Positions 39,943 through 48,832 are shown, numbered from the stretch's first letter. The stretch is DNA of 61,563 nt from JBHELT01 sp046262935 (GCA_046262935.1 JBHELT010000089.1:1-61563); one strand, 5' to 3'. A program made the numbers and translations. Notes: generated by a model not told the origin, from the letters alone.

Positions 39943-40625
39943 TGCGAACCGATCTCCGCGGTCGCTTCTTTTATGTCCTTGGCCGTGTCGATGCCGCGCC
40001 AGTAACCATCGATCCGATAAGCGCCGAGTTTGCCCTGAGTGGCAAGTTCGGGGAACGTCGAATCTTCGTGGTCCCCTTTATCGGGAAGCATCTCGATCAC
40101 TCGCGGTTCGAAGCAGTAGATGCCTGCGTTGATCCAATAAGGCAGCGTTGGGCTTTGTGTGAAGCCGCGGATCAGGTCGCCATCGAGGTCGGCGATGCCC
40201 CATGTCGTTCGGTATGCGGCAAGGGCGATGGTTGCGAGCACTTCCAGGCGTTCATGTTGAGCTTCCAATTCCTTGACCTTGAAACGCGAGATCACATCGC
40301 CGTTTAGCGCCATCCACCGCTCGTTGGTGTCGGCGAGTCGTTTCGCCGCGAACTTAAGGCCCCCGCCTCGGCCAAGGGGCTCGTCTTCAACCGCGTATGT
40401 GACTTCGACCCCAAGGGAAGTGCCGTCGGATATGTGTTCTTGGATAACCTCGGCCTTGTAACCGCACGACACGACCAGCCTTTTCACCCCGTTATCTCTC
40501 AGCCACCCGATCTGGTGCTCGATGATGGGGGCCCCGGCAACTTCGACCATCGCCTTCGGCCGGTCATCGGTATAGGGTCGCATGCGGGTTGCTTGTCCAC
40601 CTGCAAGGATGATCGCTTGGTCCAT
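39939..40625 (-). CDS. Sugar-1-phosphate nucleotidyltransferase
   Basis: 228 residues. GT-A-like nucleotidyltransferase: QAIILAGGQATRMRPYTDDR with the LAGGxxTRxxPxT loop, PKAMVEVAGAPIIEHQIGWL (Lys of the signature), EDEPLGRGGGLKFAAKRL, WMALNGDVISRF (metal Asp) and PYWINAGIYCFEPRVIEMLP. It joins NTP and a sugar 1-phosphate (mannose- or glucose-type) for glycan synthesis. No C-terminal left-handed helix domain, so it is the short form. TAGAGT lies 6 bases before the ATG. Divergent from ccr. Sugar specificity cannot be read. Confidence 0.9.
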   Translation of the reverse strand: MDQAIILAGGQATRMRPYTDDRPKAMVEVAGAPIIEHQIGWLRDNGVKRLVVSCGYKAEVIQEHISDGTSLGVEVTYAVEDEPLGRGGGLKFAAKRLADTNERWMALNGDVISRFKVKELEAQHERLEVLATIALAAYRTTWGIADLDGDLIRGFTQSPTLPYWINAGIYCFEPRVIEMLPDKGDHEDSTFPELATQGKLGAYRIDGYWRGIDTAKDIKEATAEIGSQ

Positions 40626-40631
40626 GTCGTT

Positions 40632-40637
40632 ACTCTA
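40632..40637 (-). promoter_or_regulatory. Putative -10 box TAGAGT of the nucleotidyltransferase gene
   Basis: Minus-strand TAGAGT ends 6 bases before ATG 40625. Confidence 0.45.
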
Positions 40638-40701
40638 ACAATCGCTCGCGACCGGGGACCCGTCTAGTGCCGGCACCCGGTTGACATGAAAGAATCTGAC
40701 C

Positions 40702-42033
40702 ATGGATGAGATAAGACAAGCGATCGAATCGGGCAACGCCGCCGAGGTTGCTTCTATGCCTCTGCCCGACAGCATGAAGGCGGCATTCGTTCGCAAGGAC
40801 GAGCAAGAGATGTTCGATGGCATGCAGCACTCTGACAAAGACCCGCGAAAGTCGATCCATGTCGAGCAAGTCGCTATGCCACCGCTCGGTCCCAACGAAG
40901 TGATCGTGGCGATCATGGCGAGCGCCATCAACTACAACACTGTCTGGACGTCGATCTTCGAACCCCTGCCAACCTTCAAATTCTTAGAGCGGCTTGGCAA
41001 AGACTCCGACCTCGGCAAACGCCATGACCTTGACTATCACATCATCGGAAGCGATGGCTCTGGCGTTGTTCTAAGGGTCGGTCCTGGGGTCACGCGTTGG
41101 AAGGCTGGGGACCGTGTGACGATCCATTGCAACTACGTAGACATGGAATCGCACGAGGGCCATGGCGATTCGATGCTCGATCCCAGTCAGAAGATCTGGG
41201 GATTCGAATCGAATTTCGGTGGCCTGGCTGAGGTGGCGATGGTGAAGGCCAATCAACTCATGCCGATGCCGAGGCATCTCACATGGGAAGAAGCCGCGTG
41301 CAACGGTTTGGTCAACTCCACTTCTTATCGAATGCTGGTTGGGCGAAATGGCGCGCAGATGAAACAAGGAGATGTCGTTTTGATCTGGGGCGCGACTGGG
41401 GGCCTTGGTGGATACGCGGTGCAGTACTGCCTGAACGGGGGAGCGATTCCGGTAGCCGTTGTTTCATCGCCGGAAAAGGTGAAGCTTCTGAATGAACTTG
41501 GGGTACATCGAGTCATCGATCGCAGCGCAGAAGGATTCGCATTCTGGCAAGACGACAAGCAAAATCCGAAAGAGTGGATGCGCCTCGGAAAGAAGATCCG
41601 AGAACTCACCGAGGGCCAGGACCCAGATATCGTTTTCGAACACCCCGGTCGCCAGACCTTCGGTGCTTCGGTCTTCGTCACCAGACGCGGTGGCAAGATC
41701 GTGACTTGCGCATCGACATCGGGCTTCATGCACGAGTACGACAACCGATACCTTTGGATGCATCTCAAATCGATCATCGGTTCGCACTTCGCCAACTACC
41801 GTGAGGCATTCGAAGCCAACCGGCTGCTCGATCTTGGGATGCTCCAGCCGATCTTGTCGAACACCTATCCTTTAGAAGAAACCGCCGAGGCGGCCTTCCA
41901 GGTCCACTCGAATGCCCATGTCGGAAAGCTGGCAGTGCTTGGCCTGGCGTCTAAACCGGGCCTGGGAGTGGAGGATGCCGAACGACGTGAAGCCCTGGGA
42001 ACGGCGACCAGCGCCTGGAAGGGCCTCGCCTGA
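40702..42033 (+). CDS. ccr: Crotonyl-CoA carboxylase/reductase
   Basis: 443 residues, MDR superfamily. CCR hallmarks: INYNTVWTSIFEPLPTFKFL, IIGSDGSGVVLRVGPGVTRW, IHCNYVDMESHEGHGDSMLD, KIWGFESNFGGLAEVAMVKA, VLIWGATGGLGGYAVQYCLN. The residues known to hold CO2 in CCR appear as Asn in the NYNTVW motif (77-82), F168-E169 and H362 (GSHFANY), so carboxylation rather than simple reduction is expected. It converts crotonyl-CoA, CO2 and NADPH to ethylmalonyl-CoA, the key step of the ethylmalonyl-CoA pathway. meaA, the epimerase, thiolase and dehydrogenase nearby complete the context. A weak AAGAAT box lies 6 bases before the ATG. Confidence 0.95.
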   Translation: MDEIRQAIESGNAAEVASMPLPDSMKAAFVRKDEQEMFDGMQHSDKDPRKSIHVEQVAMPPLGPNEVIVAIMASAINYNTVWTSIFEPLPTFKFLERLGKDSDLGKRHDLDYHIIGSDGSGVVLRVGPGVTRWKAGDRVTIHCNYVDMESHEGHGDSMLDPSQKIWGFESNFGGLAEVAMVKANQLMPMPRHLTWEEAACNGLVNSTSYRMLVGRNGAQMKQGDVVLIWGATGGLGGYAVQYCLNGGAIPVAVVSSPEKVKLLNELGVHRVIDRSAEGFAFWQDDKQNPKEWMRLGKKIRELTEGQDPDIVFEHPGRQTFGASVFVTRRGGKIVTCASTSGFMHEYDNRYLWMHLKSIIGSHFANYREAFEANRLLDLGMLQPILSNTYPLEETAEAAFQVHSNAHVGKLAVLGLASKPGLGVEDAERREALGTATSAWKGLA

Positions 42034-42148
42034 AAAGGTACCGAAGAAGCTCGCTTAGGTAGATAACGGCTACTATTTATGTTTACACAAAGAGGCGGTC
42101 GGCGGCGTTCGTCCTGCTGTAAATCCATATGAACCCGAGGGGGCCTGC

Positions 42149-44263
42149 ATGAAGAAACCTGCACGATTGATCGCACGATTCTTACCGATCGGACTTCTCG
42201 CCGCGTTCATTCTCCCAGCGATCAATTCGGCTCCCGTCGTGAACCTAGTGAAAGCTGACCAGGCAGTCTCATTGGCCGCTCACAACTCATTTGCAATCAC
42301 AAACACATTGAGCAGTTGGACATTCCGCAACGACGGCGGCACCTGCATCATTCCCCCCGCTGGGTCACCCTCGTGCCCAGGACAATACGGGCAGAATTTC
42401 CCGACGGAGCAAGATTCGACCGACGATCTACATACGCCACCTCTTCCCGGATTCACGGTCTTTGACGCAAACCTGGATAACTCATTCGCGCCGGTCGTCG
42501 GCAATTCGTTCGAGTACGGGCTTGAGATATGGAGTCGTGATTCCACCCAGGGGCCAGGTAACACCAAGACCGTTTTTGCTGCCCCGTCCGACAATGCAAC
42601 GCGCCGGGATCAGTCGATCTTCGCGGGACCAGCGCAGATAGCGGGATCAGACAGTCTGAACGTTCGAGTCACCTATACGGTCATCCCGGGGCTGCCAGTT
42701 CTTCGAACGTTGGTGAGTTACACAAATGTGACCACCACTGCAGTCGCCGTGACGACTACGGTTGCGACCAACCTCGATGACCAACCCAGCGCCGTTGTAG
42801 GCAGCAGCACGAACGACACTACATTCGACAATACAGACCGTTGGATCCAGACGCATGGCTCCGATAACACCAGGCCATTCATCACGCACGTGTTCTATGG
42901 TCCCGACAATCCGGCCAGCACAACCACGGCTGGAACGGCGGCCACGACCGTTTACAGCACAACACCCAGTTCAACCTCCAGCAACCGGAGCGGCGCCAGG
43001 GCCGACCTTAGCACGACCGTTTCGCCAGGGTTGTCCAAGACTTTCATGTACTTCACCGGCCTAAGTTCAGATCAGTCCTCGTCAAATGCTTTGGCAGGAC
43101 AATTCAACACAACACCATCATTGGGATCCGCCCTAACTACCGATCTTTCGGCTGCGGATCTGCTTCAGATAGCCAACTGGGACTTCAGTTTGAAGAACTT
43201 CGTCGCCGTTGCGCCAGGGTCAGGCACGACTCCCGCTGTGAAATTCTTCGCTTTGGATAGTTCTGGTTTAACTGCATCAAAGATTCAAGATTTCCTTGCT
43301 TATTCCTCAGGATTCATGGGTGGCGTATCGGTGGCTACCGGCGACCTAGATGGAGATAATTTAACTGAAGTGGCGACCGGAGCAGGCGCTGGGGGCGGGC
43401 CCCACGTGAAGGTGTTCGACTACGACCTCCCAACTAATACGGTTACCCAAAAGGCAAGTTTCTTCCCCTATGCAACAAGCTTCACGGGCGGAGTTCAAGT
43501 GGCGATAGGTGACGTCGATCCCTCCAGCTTCGGTCAGGAGTTGATAACTGTCTCGGGGCCCGGCATTCGCACAGAGGTGCACGTTTACAAGCTCGATGCT
43601 ACCCAGCCTGATGGCGTGAAACTTCTAGCGTCATTCTTTCCCTTCGATGCCAATTTCAAGGGGGGTGGAACAGCGGATGTGGCCGACGTGATGGCCGATT
43701 CGCTTAACAGAAGGGAGATCATCGTCGGATCAGGCCCAGGTGGACTGCCCCTGGTAAAAGTTTTCCGATTGACAGGGGACTTCGACGTCAACGGCGAATA
43801 TCGGGTCGAGTCGGTTCTTCTTCGCGATTCAAGTTCCGGGGGCCCGGCGGATTCCGGGCTCTCCGCGTACTCTCCCAATTTCACCGGCGGAGTAAATGTA
43901 GCTGCTTGTAATGTGGACGGCCAAGGCACTTCAGAGATCGTGACTGGCGCGGGAGGGGGCGGGGGTCCGCACGTTCGCGTCTTCAAGATAGGCGCAGGCG
44001 GGGTTGTGCAGTCCTTCGCAAGCTTCTTCCCCTTCCCCACGAACTTTACAGGTGGAGTGAGGGTGGCATGCCGAGACACCAACGCGGATTCGCGTGCAGA
44101 TGTCATCGTTGGCGCCGGTCCGGGCGGTGGCCCCAATGTGCACACGTATTTCATCTCCGATTCAGGTGCTGCTACAAAGAACCTCGATTTCTTCCCGTTC
44201 GTTATGGGTTTCACGGGAGGCGTTTTCGTCTCAGGTTTATCGCCGACCGGAACTGTCAACTGA
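42149..44263 (+). CDS. Secreted beta-propeller protein with FG-GAP-like GGGPHV repeats
   Basis: 704 residues with a Shine-Dalgarno GAGGGGG before the ATG. Signal peptide about 1-37. Residues 38-340 form a Ser/Thr-rich beta domain with no family recognised. From about 350 a repeat of some 60 residues follows: FMGGVSVATGDLDGDNLTEV then GAGAGGGPHVKVFDYD, and similar units at FTGGVQVA, FKGGGTAD, FTGGVNVA and FTGGVRVA, closing with FTGGVFVSG. Units carry D-x-DGD-like calcium loops. A half-unit at the start (VAVAPGSGTTPAVKFFALD) and another at the end suggest a six-bladed propeller closed by both termini. Probably extracellular adhesion or binding. The 3' end overlaps the epimerase gene by 8 bases. 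Confidence 0.8.
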   Translation: MKKPARLIARFLPIGLLAAFILPAINSAPVVNLVKADQAVSLAAHNSFAITNTLSSWTFRNDGGTCIIPPAGSPSCPGQYGQNFPTEQDSTDDLHTPPLPGFTVFDANLDNSFAPVVGNSFEYGLEIWSRDSTQGPGNTKTVFAAPSDNATRRDQSIFAGPAQIAGSDSLNVRVTYTVIPGLPVLRTLVSYTNVTTTAVAVTTTVATNLDDQPSAVVGSSTNDTTFDNTDRWIQTHGSDNTRPFITHVFYGPDNPASTTTAGTAATTVYSTTPSSTSSNRSGARADLSTTVSPGLSKTFMYFTGLSSDQSSSNALAGQFNTTPSLGSALTTDLSAADLLQIANWDFSLKNFVAVAPGSGTTPAVKFFALDSSGLTASKIQDFLAYSSGFMGGVSVATGDLDGDNLTEVATGAGAGGGPHVKVFDYDLPTNTVTQKASFFPYATSFTGGVQVAIGDVDPSSFGQELITVSGPGIRTEVHVYKLDATQPDGVKLLASFFPFDANFKGGGTADVADVMADSLNRREIIVGSGPGGLPLVKVFRLTGDFDVNGEYRVESVLLRDSSSGGPADSGLSAYSPNFTGGVNVAACNVDGQGTSEIVTGAGGGGGPHVRVFKIGAGGVVQSFASFFPFPTNFTGGVRVACRDTNADSRADVIVGAGPGGGPNVHTYFISDSGAATKNLDFFPFVMGFTGGVFVSGLSPTGTVN

Positions 44264-44666
44264 TCGATTTTGCTTGAACCAGTTCCACCAACACTCCTAG
44301 ATTCCCCGCGGGGTGGACGAATGCGACCCGCGTTCCGCGAGAGCCAGCGCGAGGCGCTTCATCTATCAACTGGACTCCGTTGGATTTGAGCTTCTGTAAC
44401 TCGACCTCGATGTCGCCAACTTCGTATGCGATGTGGTGTAGGCCTTCGCCGCGTTTCTGGATGAATCTGGCCACGGTGCTCTGAGGGCTCGTTGGGGATA
44501 GAAGTTGGATATATGTCTGTCCGATCGAAAGCATCGCCTCTTCAACGCCTTGGTCCTCGACGACTTCGCGATGCTCTAACACCAGTCCCCACACCTCGGT
44601 GTAGAGCTTGATGGCCGCTTCGAGATCCGATACGGCGAGCGCGACATGTTCGACCTTCGACAGCAT
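44256..44666 (-). CDS. mce: Methylmalonyl-CoA/ethylmalonyl-CoA epimerase
   Basis: 136 residues, VOC fold. VEHVALAVSDLEAAIKLYTE (first metal His), VEEAMLSIGQTYIQLLSPTS, KRGEGLHHIAYEVGDIEVEL (second metal His in LHHIAYEV) and HPAGNLGVLVELVQ (metal Glu) are the full signature of the epimerase. It interconverts the R and S forms of methylmalonyl-CoA, and in ccr-containing organisms also ethylmalonyl-CoA. TAGTAT lies 6 bases before ATG 44666. It diverges from the thiolase gene. Confidence 0.94.
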   Translation of the reverse strand: MLSKVEHVALAVSDLEAAIKLYTEVWGLVLEHREVVEDQGVEEAMLSIGQTYIQLLSPTSPQSTVARFIQKRGEGLHHIAYEVGDIEVELQKLKSNGVQLIDEAPRAGSRGTRVAFVHPAGNLGVLVELVQAKSIS

Positions 44667-44672
44667 GTGCAG

Positions 44673-44678
44673 ATACTA
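44673..44678 (-). promoter_or_regulatory. Putative -10 box TAGTAT of the epimerase gene
   Basis: Minus-strand TAGTAT ends 6 bases before ATG 44666. Confidence 0.45.
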
Positions 44679-44717
44679 CAAAGAATAAGATTGAGTACTG
44701 ACGACAGGAGGCGACTG

Positions 44718-45899
44718 ATGACTGAGTCCGTAATCGTGGCTGGAGCGAGGACCCCGATAGGCAAGTTCATGGGGGCCTTCAACAACACGAGCGCCCAGGA
44801 GCTTGGCGGGCACGCGATTAAAGGCGCTCTCGAAAGAGCGGCGGTTGATGCCAAAGCGATCGACTACGTGATCATGGGTCATGTCCTGCAGGCTGGTCAG
44901 GGCCAGATAACAGCCCGGCAAGCCGCTGCCTTGGCCGGGGTCGGGATGGACATTCCAGCGATCACCATCAACAAGGTTTGCCTTTCAGGACTCAATGCGA
45001 TCGCTCTTGCCGACCAACTCATTAGGGCCGGCGAAGTCGAAATGGTCGTGGCAGGCGGCATGGAATCGATGACACGCACGCCATATGCGATTCCCAAAGG
45101 TCGAGATGGGTTCCGCATGGGCAATGCCGAAGTCGTTGACCTCATGATCAAAGACGGACTCTGGGATGCCTTTAAAGACTGGCACATGGGCCAAGGCAGC
45201 GACGCGGAGACGTCGCGGCTGAAGATCGGCCGGGCTGAGCAAGACGAGTGGGCCGCACGGTCACACGAACGTGCAGCCGAGGCGACCAAAGCAGGCAGGC
45301 TCGCAGAGGAGATAGTTCCGGTCAGCATCCCGCAACGCAAGGGCGAGCGCACCCTTGTGGAGGAAGACGAAGGCATCAGGCCGGGCACTACCGTTGAAAC
45401 TTTGTCGAAACTGCGCCCTGCATTTTCGTCGGACGGCACCATCACTGCGGGTAACGCGTCGCAGATCTCCGATGGGGCTGCGGCAGTGATCGTTACGAGC
45501 CGTGAACGAGCCGAACGTGATGGACTGCCAATCTTGGCGTCCATAGTCGCGCATGCGATGGTGGCCGGCCCCGATCAGTCGCTGGAGTCTCAGCCCTCGA
45601 ACGCGATCGCCAAGGCCGCCAAGAAGTTGGGCCAAGACCCTTCAAGCTTCGACCTGTACGAGATCAACGAAGCATTCGCCAGCGTCGCGGTGTGGTCGAC
45701 CAAGCAGCTGAAGGTCTCCGAAGACAAAGTCAATGTGAACGGAGGCGCGATCGCCTTGGGTCACCCGATAGGAGCCTCTGGGGCACGGCTTGTTCTCACT
45801 ATCGCCCACGAGCTGCGACGTCGGGGCGGAGGAACGGGAGCTGCAGCTCTTTGCGGCGGTGGGGGCCAGGGTGACGCGCTCCTCGTGCGAGTCGAGTAG
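44718..45899 (+). CDS. Acetyl-CoA C-acetyltransferase (thiolase)
   Basis: 393 residues from ATG 44718, with AGGAGG 9 bases upstream. Nucleophile Cys in ITINKVCLSGLNAIALADQL (about residue 90), VVAGGMESMTRTPYAIPKG, DGAAAVIVTSRERAE, His in LYEINEAFASVAVW, NVNGGAIALGHPIGASGARL, and the second active-site Cys in AALCGGGGQGDALLV. It condenses two acetyl-CoA to acetoacetyl-CoA, the entry to the ethylmalonyl-CoA pathway, or cleaves acetoacetyl-CoA from leucine breakdown. Divergent from the epimerase gene. Confidence 0.95.
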   Translation: MTESVIVAGARTPIGKFMGAFNNTSAQELGGHAIKGALERAAVDAKAIDYVIMGHVLQAGQGQITARQAAALAGVGMDIPAITINKVCLSGLNAIALADQLIRAGEVEMVVAGGMESMTRTPYAIPKGRDGFRMGNAEVVDLMIKDGLWDAFKDWHMGQGSDAETSRLKIGRAEQDEWAARSHERAAEATKAGRLAEEIVPVSIPQRKGERTLVEEDEGIRPGTTVETLSKLRPAFSSDGTITAGNASQISDGAAAVIVTSRERAERDGLPILASIVAHAMVAGPDQSLESQPSNAIAKAAKKLGQDPSSFDLYEINEAFASVAVWSTKQLKVSEDKVNVNGGAIALGHPIGASGARLVLTIAHELRRRGGGTGAAALCGGGGQGDALLVRVE

Positions 45900-45931
45900 A
45901 TAAAGTTTCTAACAAAAATCTTGCCTGAAAG

Positions 45932-46723
45932 TCATTCGGGCTCGAAGTCGCACCCTGGCGGGGTGGGAGACTCGTGAGTGTGCGAGCATCGGGAGTCCGG
46001 CTGAGCGCCGATCACGTCTGAGTCCGCCAACAACCGGGCCGCCCTTTCTACCACAAATCGTGCATCAGGCGTGATGAGCGTCCATAGGCGGTACCGGCCA
46101 GATGAGGACACGCTGTTGTAACCATTTGGGTCCACCTGCTCCCGTCCGCCTGTTCGAGAAATGATCCTTTTGATGTCGGCCTCAACGAACGTGGATACCG
46201 AAATGCGGTCGCTTAACGAAATCATACCGGCGCAATATATGGCTACATCTGGGAAGTTCATAGGTGGGGCAGGCTGTAATCTCGCTGACCTCGACAAAAT
46301 ATCCACGAGCGGTCCGGCAGCGTACGCGAATTGATCCCAACGCTCACGGCCCCCCCGCTCTGTAACGAGAGTAGGAAAACCCGCGGCGTGCATGGCCTTA
46401 AGCGCCTCGTCATAGGTCGGTGGTGGACCATCGCCTTCCGCACGGAAGAACGCCGTCACCACGGCGATCCTCTTGTCCGGCTGAGAGCGACATTCAGAGC
46501 GAGGTGATTGAGGCGTTGGGGAAGGCGAGGGTGAGGGTGATAATGACGATGGTGAATTGGTGGCTGCGTTTGTGGAGAGGGAAACGACCGAGGTAGGGGA
46601 GTCGGCACGGACTGGTCCCGTGCCTGTTGGCTGTGCTCCGCATGAGGTGAGAAGGGCAGCTGCGACGACTGGAAGGACTCTTCGGATGATGAGGACCTGA
46701 TTTGCCAATGGCTCAGTGCTCAT
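45932..46723 (-). CDS. Lipoprotein of unknown function
   Basis: 263 residues from ATG 46723; a TTG at 46735 would add 4. Signal peptide with lipobox VVAAALLTSCGAQPTG. A Ser/Pro/Thr-rich spacer (about 38-75) leads to a globular domain from RSECRSQPDKRIAVVTAFFR to the end, with PTYDEALKAMHAAGFPTLVT and DARFVVERAARLLADSDVIG. Several cysteines (about four) could form disulfides outside the cell. No family recognised. It starts the surface-polysaccharide region and reads away from it. Confidence 0.65.
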   Translation of the reverse strand: MSTEPLANQVLIIRRVLPVVAAALLTSCGAQPTGTGPVRADSPTSVVSLSTNAATNSPSSLSPSPSPSPTPQSPRSECRSQPDKRIAVVTAFFRAEGDGPPPTYDEALKAMHAAGFPTLVTERGGRERWDQFAYAAGPLVDILSRSARLQPAPPMNFPDVAIYCAGMISLSDRISVSTFVEADIKRIISRTGGREQVDPNGYNSVSSSGRYRLWTLITPDARFVVERAARLLADSDVIGAQPDSRCSHTHESPTPPGCDFEPE

Positions 46724-46861
46724 CCTGTCAACCAACCGAAACTACTTCTTCGGCATCACGAAGCCGCGCCATGATTATTCCAGCTTACCTATTTGATGGC
46801 CGAGGCATCGGTATGGCGGTCTTCGGCTTCTGCAGGGGCCGCCAAAGGAGGTCCGTCAGTA

Positions 46862-46880
46862 CGGCCGCGTTATGCGGCCG
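46862..46880 (+). promoter_or_regulatory. Hairpin downstream of an orphan Shine-Dalgarno sequence
   Basis: CGGCCGC (46862-46868) pairs with GCGGCCG (46874-46880) around GTTAT. A perfect AAAGGAGGT at 46844-46852 precedes it with no start codon at normal distance. The ATG at 46872 is partly inside the hairpin. Confidence 0.4.
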
Positions 46881-46916
46881 AGGTTGCCTCAGGTTTGGTT
46901 GACTCCTTGTGTGAAG

Positions 46917-48122
46917 ATGACAATCATGAAAGAGGAAGTCTCTATCCAGCTCGAGTCAACTGGACTGGGGCGCTGCCTACGCGCCCTCGACCGTTCCTGG
47001 GTCTGCGTCGCCATCGTTGCCATCCCGTACATCGCATACCTTGTCTTGAGACTGTCTGTTAATGCATGGGATCCGTCGCATTTCATCGTTGCCGGTGATC
47101 ATTTCGTTTCTGTCGATCAGACCCCAACAAAGATCGAAGTCCAAGATGGATCCGATGGATACGATGGCCAGTTCTATTACCGCCTTGCCCTTGAGCCTTT
47201 ACCTCATCAAAGGACAAGGTTCGGAGTGACTATCGATAACCCGTCCTACCGCAGTCAACGGATCTTCTATCCGTTCTTGGCGTACATCCTGTCGATCGGG
47301 AACAAGGGATGGGTGCCCCTGATCTTGATCCTGGTCAACCTTGTCGGCATCCTGGCGGTCGCCGGGCTTGCCGGTTCGCTGGTCGCGTCATACGGCTTTC
47401 ACAGGATCGCAGGAACTGCCGTCGCCTTCTATCCGGGTTTCCTGCTGAGCTTGTCGAGAGATCTCACCGAACCCGTGGCTATCGCACTCGTCCTCGCATC
47501 TCTGGTCATGCTGAAAGGAAGGCACTACCTTGGTGCCGCTCTTGCCCTGTCCTTGGCAGTGTTGACTCGCGAAACGGCCCTGCTCGTAGCTGTCTTGGCT
47601 TCTATGGTTTGGTTGTACGAACTGGTGAAAAGGCGAACTCCAAGGACCATTCAATGGCAGGTCTTCGTTATCCCCCTAACCGTCTACGCCGGCTGGCAGT
47701 TAGTTTTGCACTCGGTCTGGGGTCGTTTCCCGCTGGCTGCGGGCGGTAACAACATCGGTCCACCATTCAAGGGAGCGGTCGACGTTTGGCGGATGTTCGC
47801 CCAGTTGAGTTTGAGTGCCAGGGCGCATTGGCTTATCGAAGTCGCGCTAGTGACGGCCGTATCCATCGTCGCATTGTTGTGTCTCAAAAGAACCCGCCTT
47901 AGTGTTGTGGGAAGGTCGGCGTTCGTGGGTTACCTTCTTGTTGGCATCGGACTCAGCTCAGTTGTGTGGATCGAAGACTGGGCTTTCCTAAGAGCGCTCA
48001 GTGAAGCATTCGTGTTCGGCTGGCTTATCATCGCAATCACTCGGTTAAGGCTGAAGGCTGTGCTGGCGGTCGCGACCCTGGGAGTTTGGTTGAGCTTGGC
48101 TGCGCTCAACGTCCGAGGGTAG
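46917..48122 (+). CDS. Polytopic membrane protein, GT-C-like surface glycopolymer family
   Basis: 401 residues from ATG 46917 (46872 and 46926 are alternatives). Around ten hydrophobic helices starting about residue 28. After the first helix an extracytoplasmic loop carries GSDGYDGQFYYRLALEPLPH and VTIDNPSYRSQRIFYPFLAY, the acidic-aromatic loop found in a family of GT-C-fold membrane proteins linked to cell-surface glycopolymer formation. Later SRDLTEPVAIALVLASLVML and AVLTRETALLVAVLA repeat a charged-helix pattern typical of these enzymes. Likely a polyprenyl-phosphate-sugar-dependent transferase. Followed directly by a GT2 gene that could supply the lipid-linked sugar. Confidence 0.7.
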   Translation: MTIMKEEVSIQLESTGLGRCLRALDRSWVCVAIVAIPYIAYLVLRLSVNAWDPSHFIVAGDHFVSVDQTPTKIEVQDGSDGYDGQFYYRLALEPLPHQRTRFGVTIDNPSYRSQRIFYPFLAYILSIGNKGWVPLILILVNLVGILAVAGLAGSLVASYGFHRIAGTAVAFYPGFLLSLSRDLTEPVAIALVLASLVMLKGRHYLGAALALSLAVLTRETALLVAVLASMVWLYELVKRRTPRTIQWQVFVIPLTVYAGWQLVLHSVWGRFPLAAGGNNIGPPFKGAVDVWRMFAQLSLSARAHWLIEVALVTAVSIVALLCLKRTRLSVVGRSAFVGYLLVGIGLSSVVWIEDWAFLRALSEAFVFGWLIIAITRLRLKAVLAVATLGVWLSLAALNVRG

Positions 48123-48145
48123 CTCGATTGAAAGGACCACCGTCA

Positions 48146-48832
48146 TTGCAGAAACTGTCCATCTTGATGCCCGTTTACAACGAATCCAAGACTTTGAACA
48201 CCGCACTGAAGCGTCTCTTCGACGTCCCCTTCCCGTGTGAGTTCGAGGTCATAGCAATCGATGACGGAAGCGAGGACGAAACGCCCGACATTCTTGCAGG
48301 CTTCGAGCACCCGAGATTTCGGTTCGTCGCTCACGCCAAGAACTTAGGCAAAGGCGCGGCCGTCAAGACGGCGGTGGCTAACGCCACCGGCGATTACCTG
48401 GTGATGTTCGATGCAGACCTTGAATACTCACCTGAGGATCTGCCCGCACTGCTTGCGCCGGTCTTGTCAGGCGACGCGGAAGTGGTTTTTGGCACACGTA
48501 GTTTTGGAAGTCATACGGCGTATTCCTTCTGGTTCGTGATGGGCAATAAAGCGGTCACCATGTTCGCCAACCTCATCTTCAATTCATGGATAAGCGATCT
48601 AGAGACTTGTTACAAACTCATGCCCCTCGAGCTATTCAAGAAGCTCAACATCACCTCGGCGGGTTTCGGCATGGAAGCCGAAGTCACCGCTAAGCTCCTT
48701 AAGGGCAAGCACCGTCCTTATGAGGTCCCCATCCAATATAGAGCTCGCTCTCGAGAAGAAGGAAAGAAGCTGACCTGGATGGACGGTGTGAAAGCCTTGT
48801 GGATATTGACCAGAGTTCGCCTAACTGGCTAG
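48146..48832 (+). CDS. GT2 glycosyltransferase, polyprenyl-phosphate mannosyltransferase-like
   Basis: 228 residues from TTG 48146, chosen because AAAGGA lies 9 bases upstream; TTG 48128 is an alternative. GT-A fold: KLSILMPVYNESKTLNTALK, FEVIAIDDGSEDETPDILAG, NLGKGAAVKTAVANATGDYL, VMFDADLEYSPEDLP (DxD metal site) and ISDLETCYKLMPLELFKKLN. No transmembrane helices at the C-terminus. The pattern matches dolichol/polyprenyl-phosphate hexose synthases, which charge the lipid carrier used by GT-C enzymes such as the preceding gene product. Sugar unknown. Confidence 0.88.
   Translation: MQKLSILMPVYNESKTLNTALKRLFDVPFPCEFEVIAIDDGSEDETPDILAGFEHPRFRFVAHAKNLGKGAAVKTAVANATGDYLVMFDADLEYSPEDLPALLAPVLSGDAEVVFGTRSFGSHTAYSFWFVMGNKAVTMFANLIFNSWISDLETCYKLMPLELFKKLNITSAGFGMEAEVTAKLLKGKHRPYEVPIQYRARSREEGKKLTWMDGVKALWILTRVRLTG

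Noticed and set aside
40681..40686. TTGACA before ccr as a -35 element
   Set aside because: A -10 at the standard distance would fall inside the coding sequence. The AAGAAT box 6 bases before ATG fits the local pattern better.
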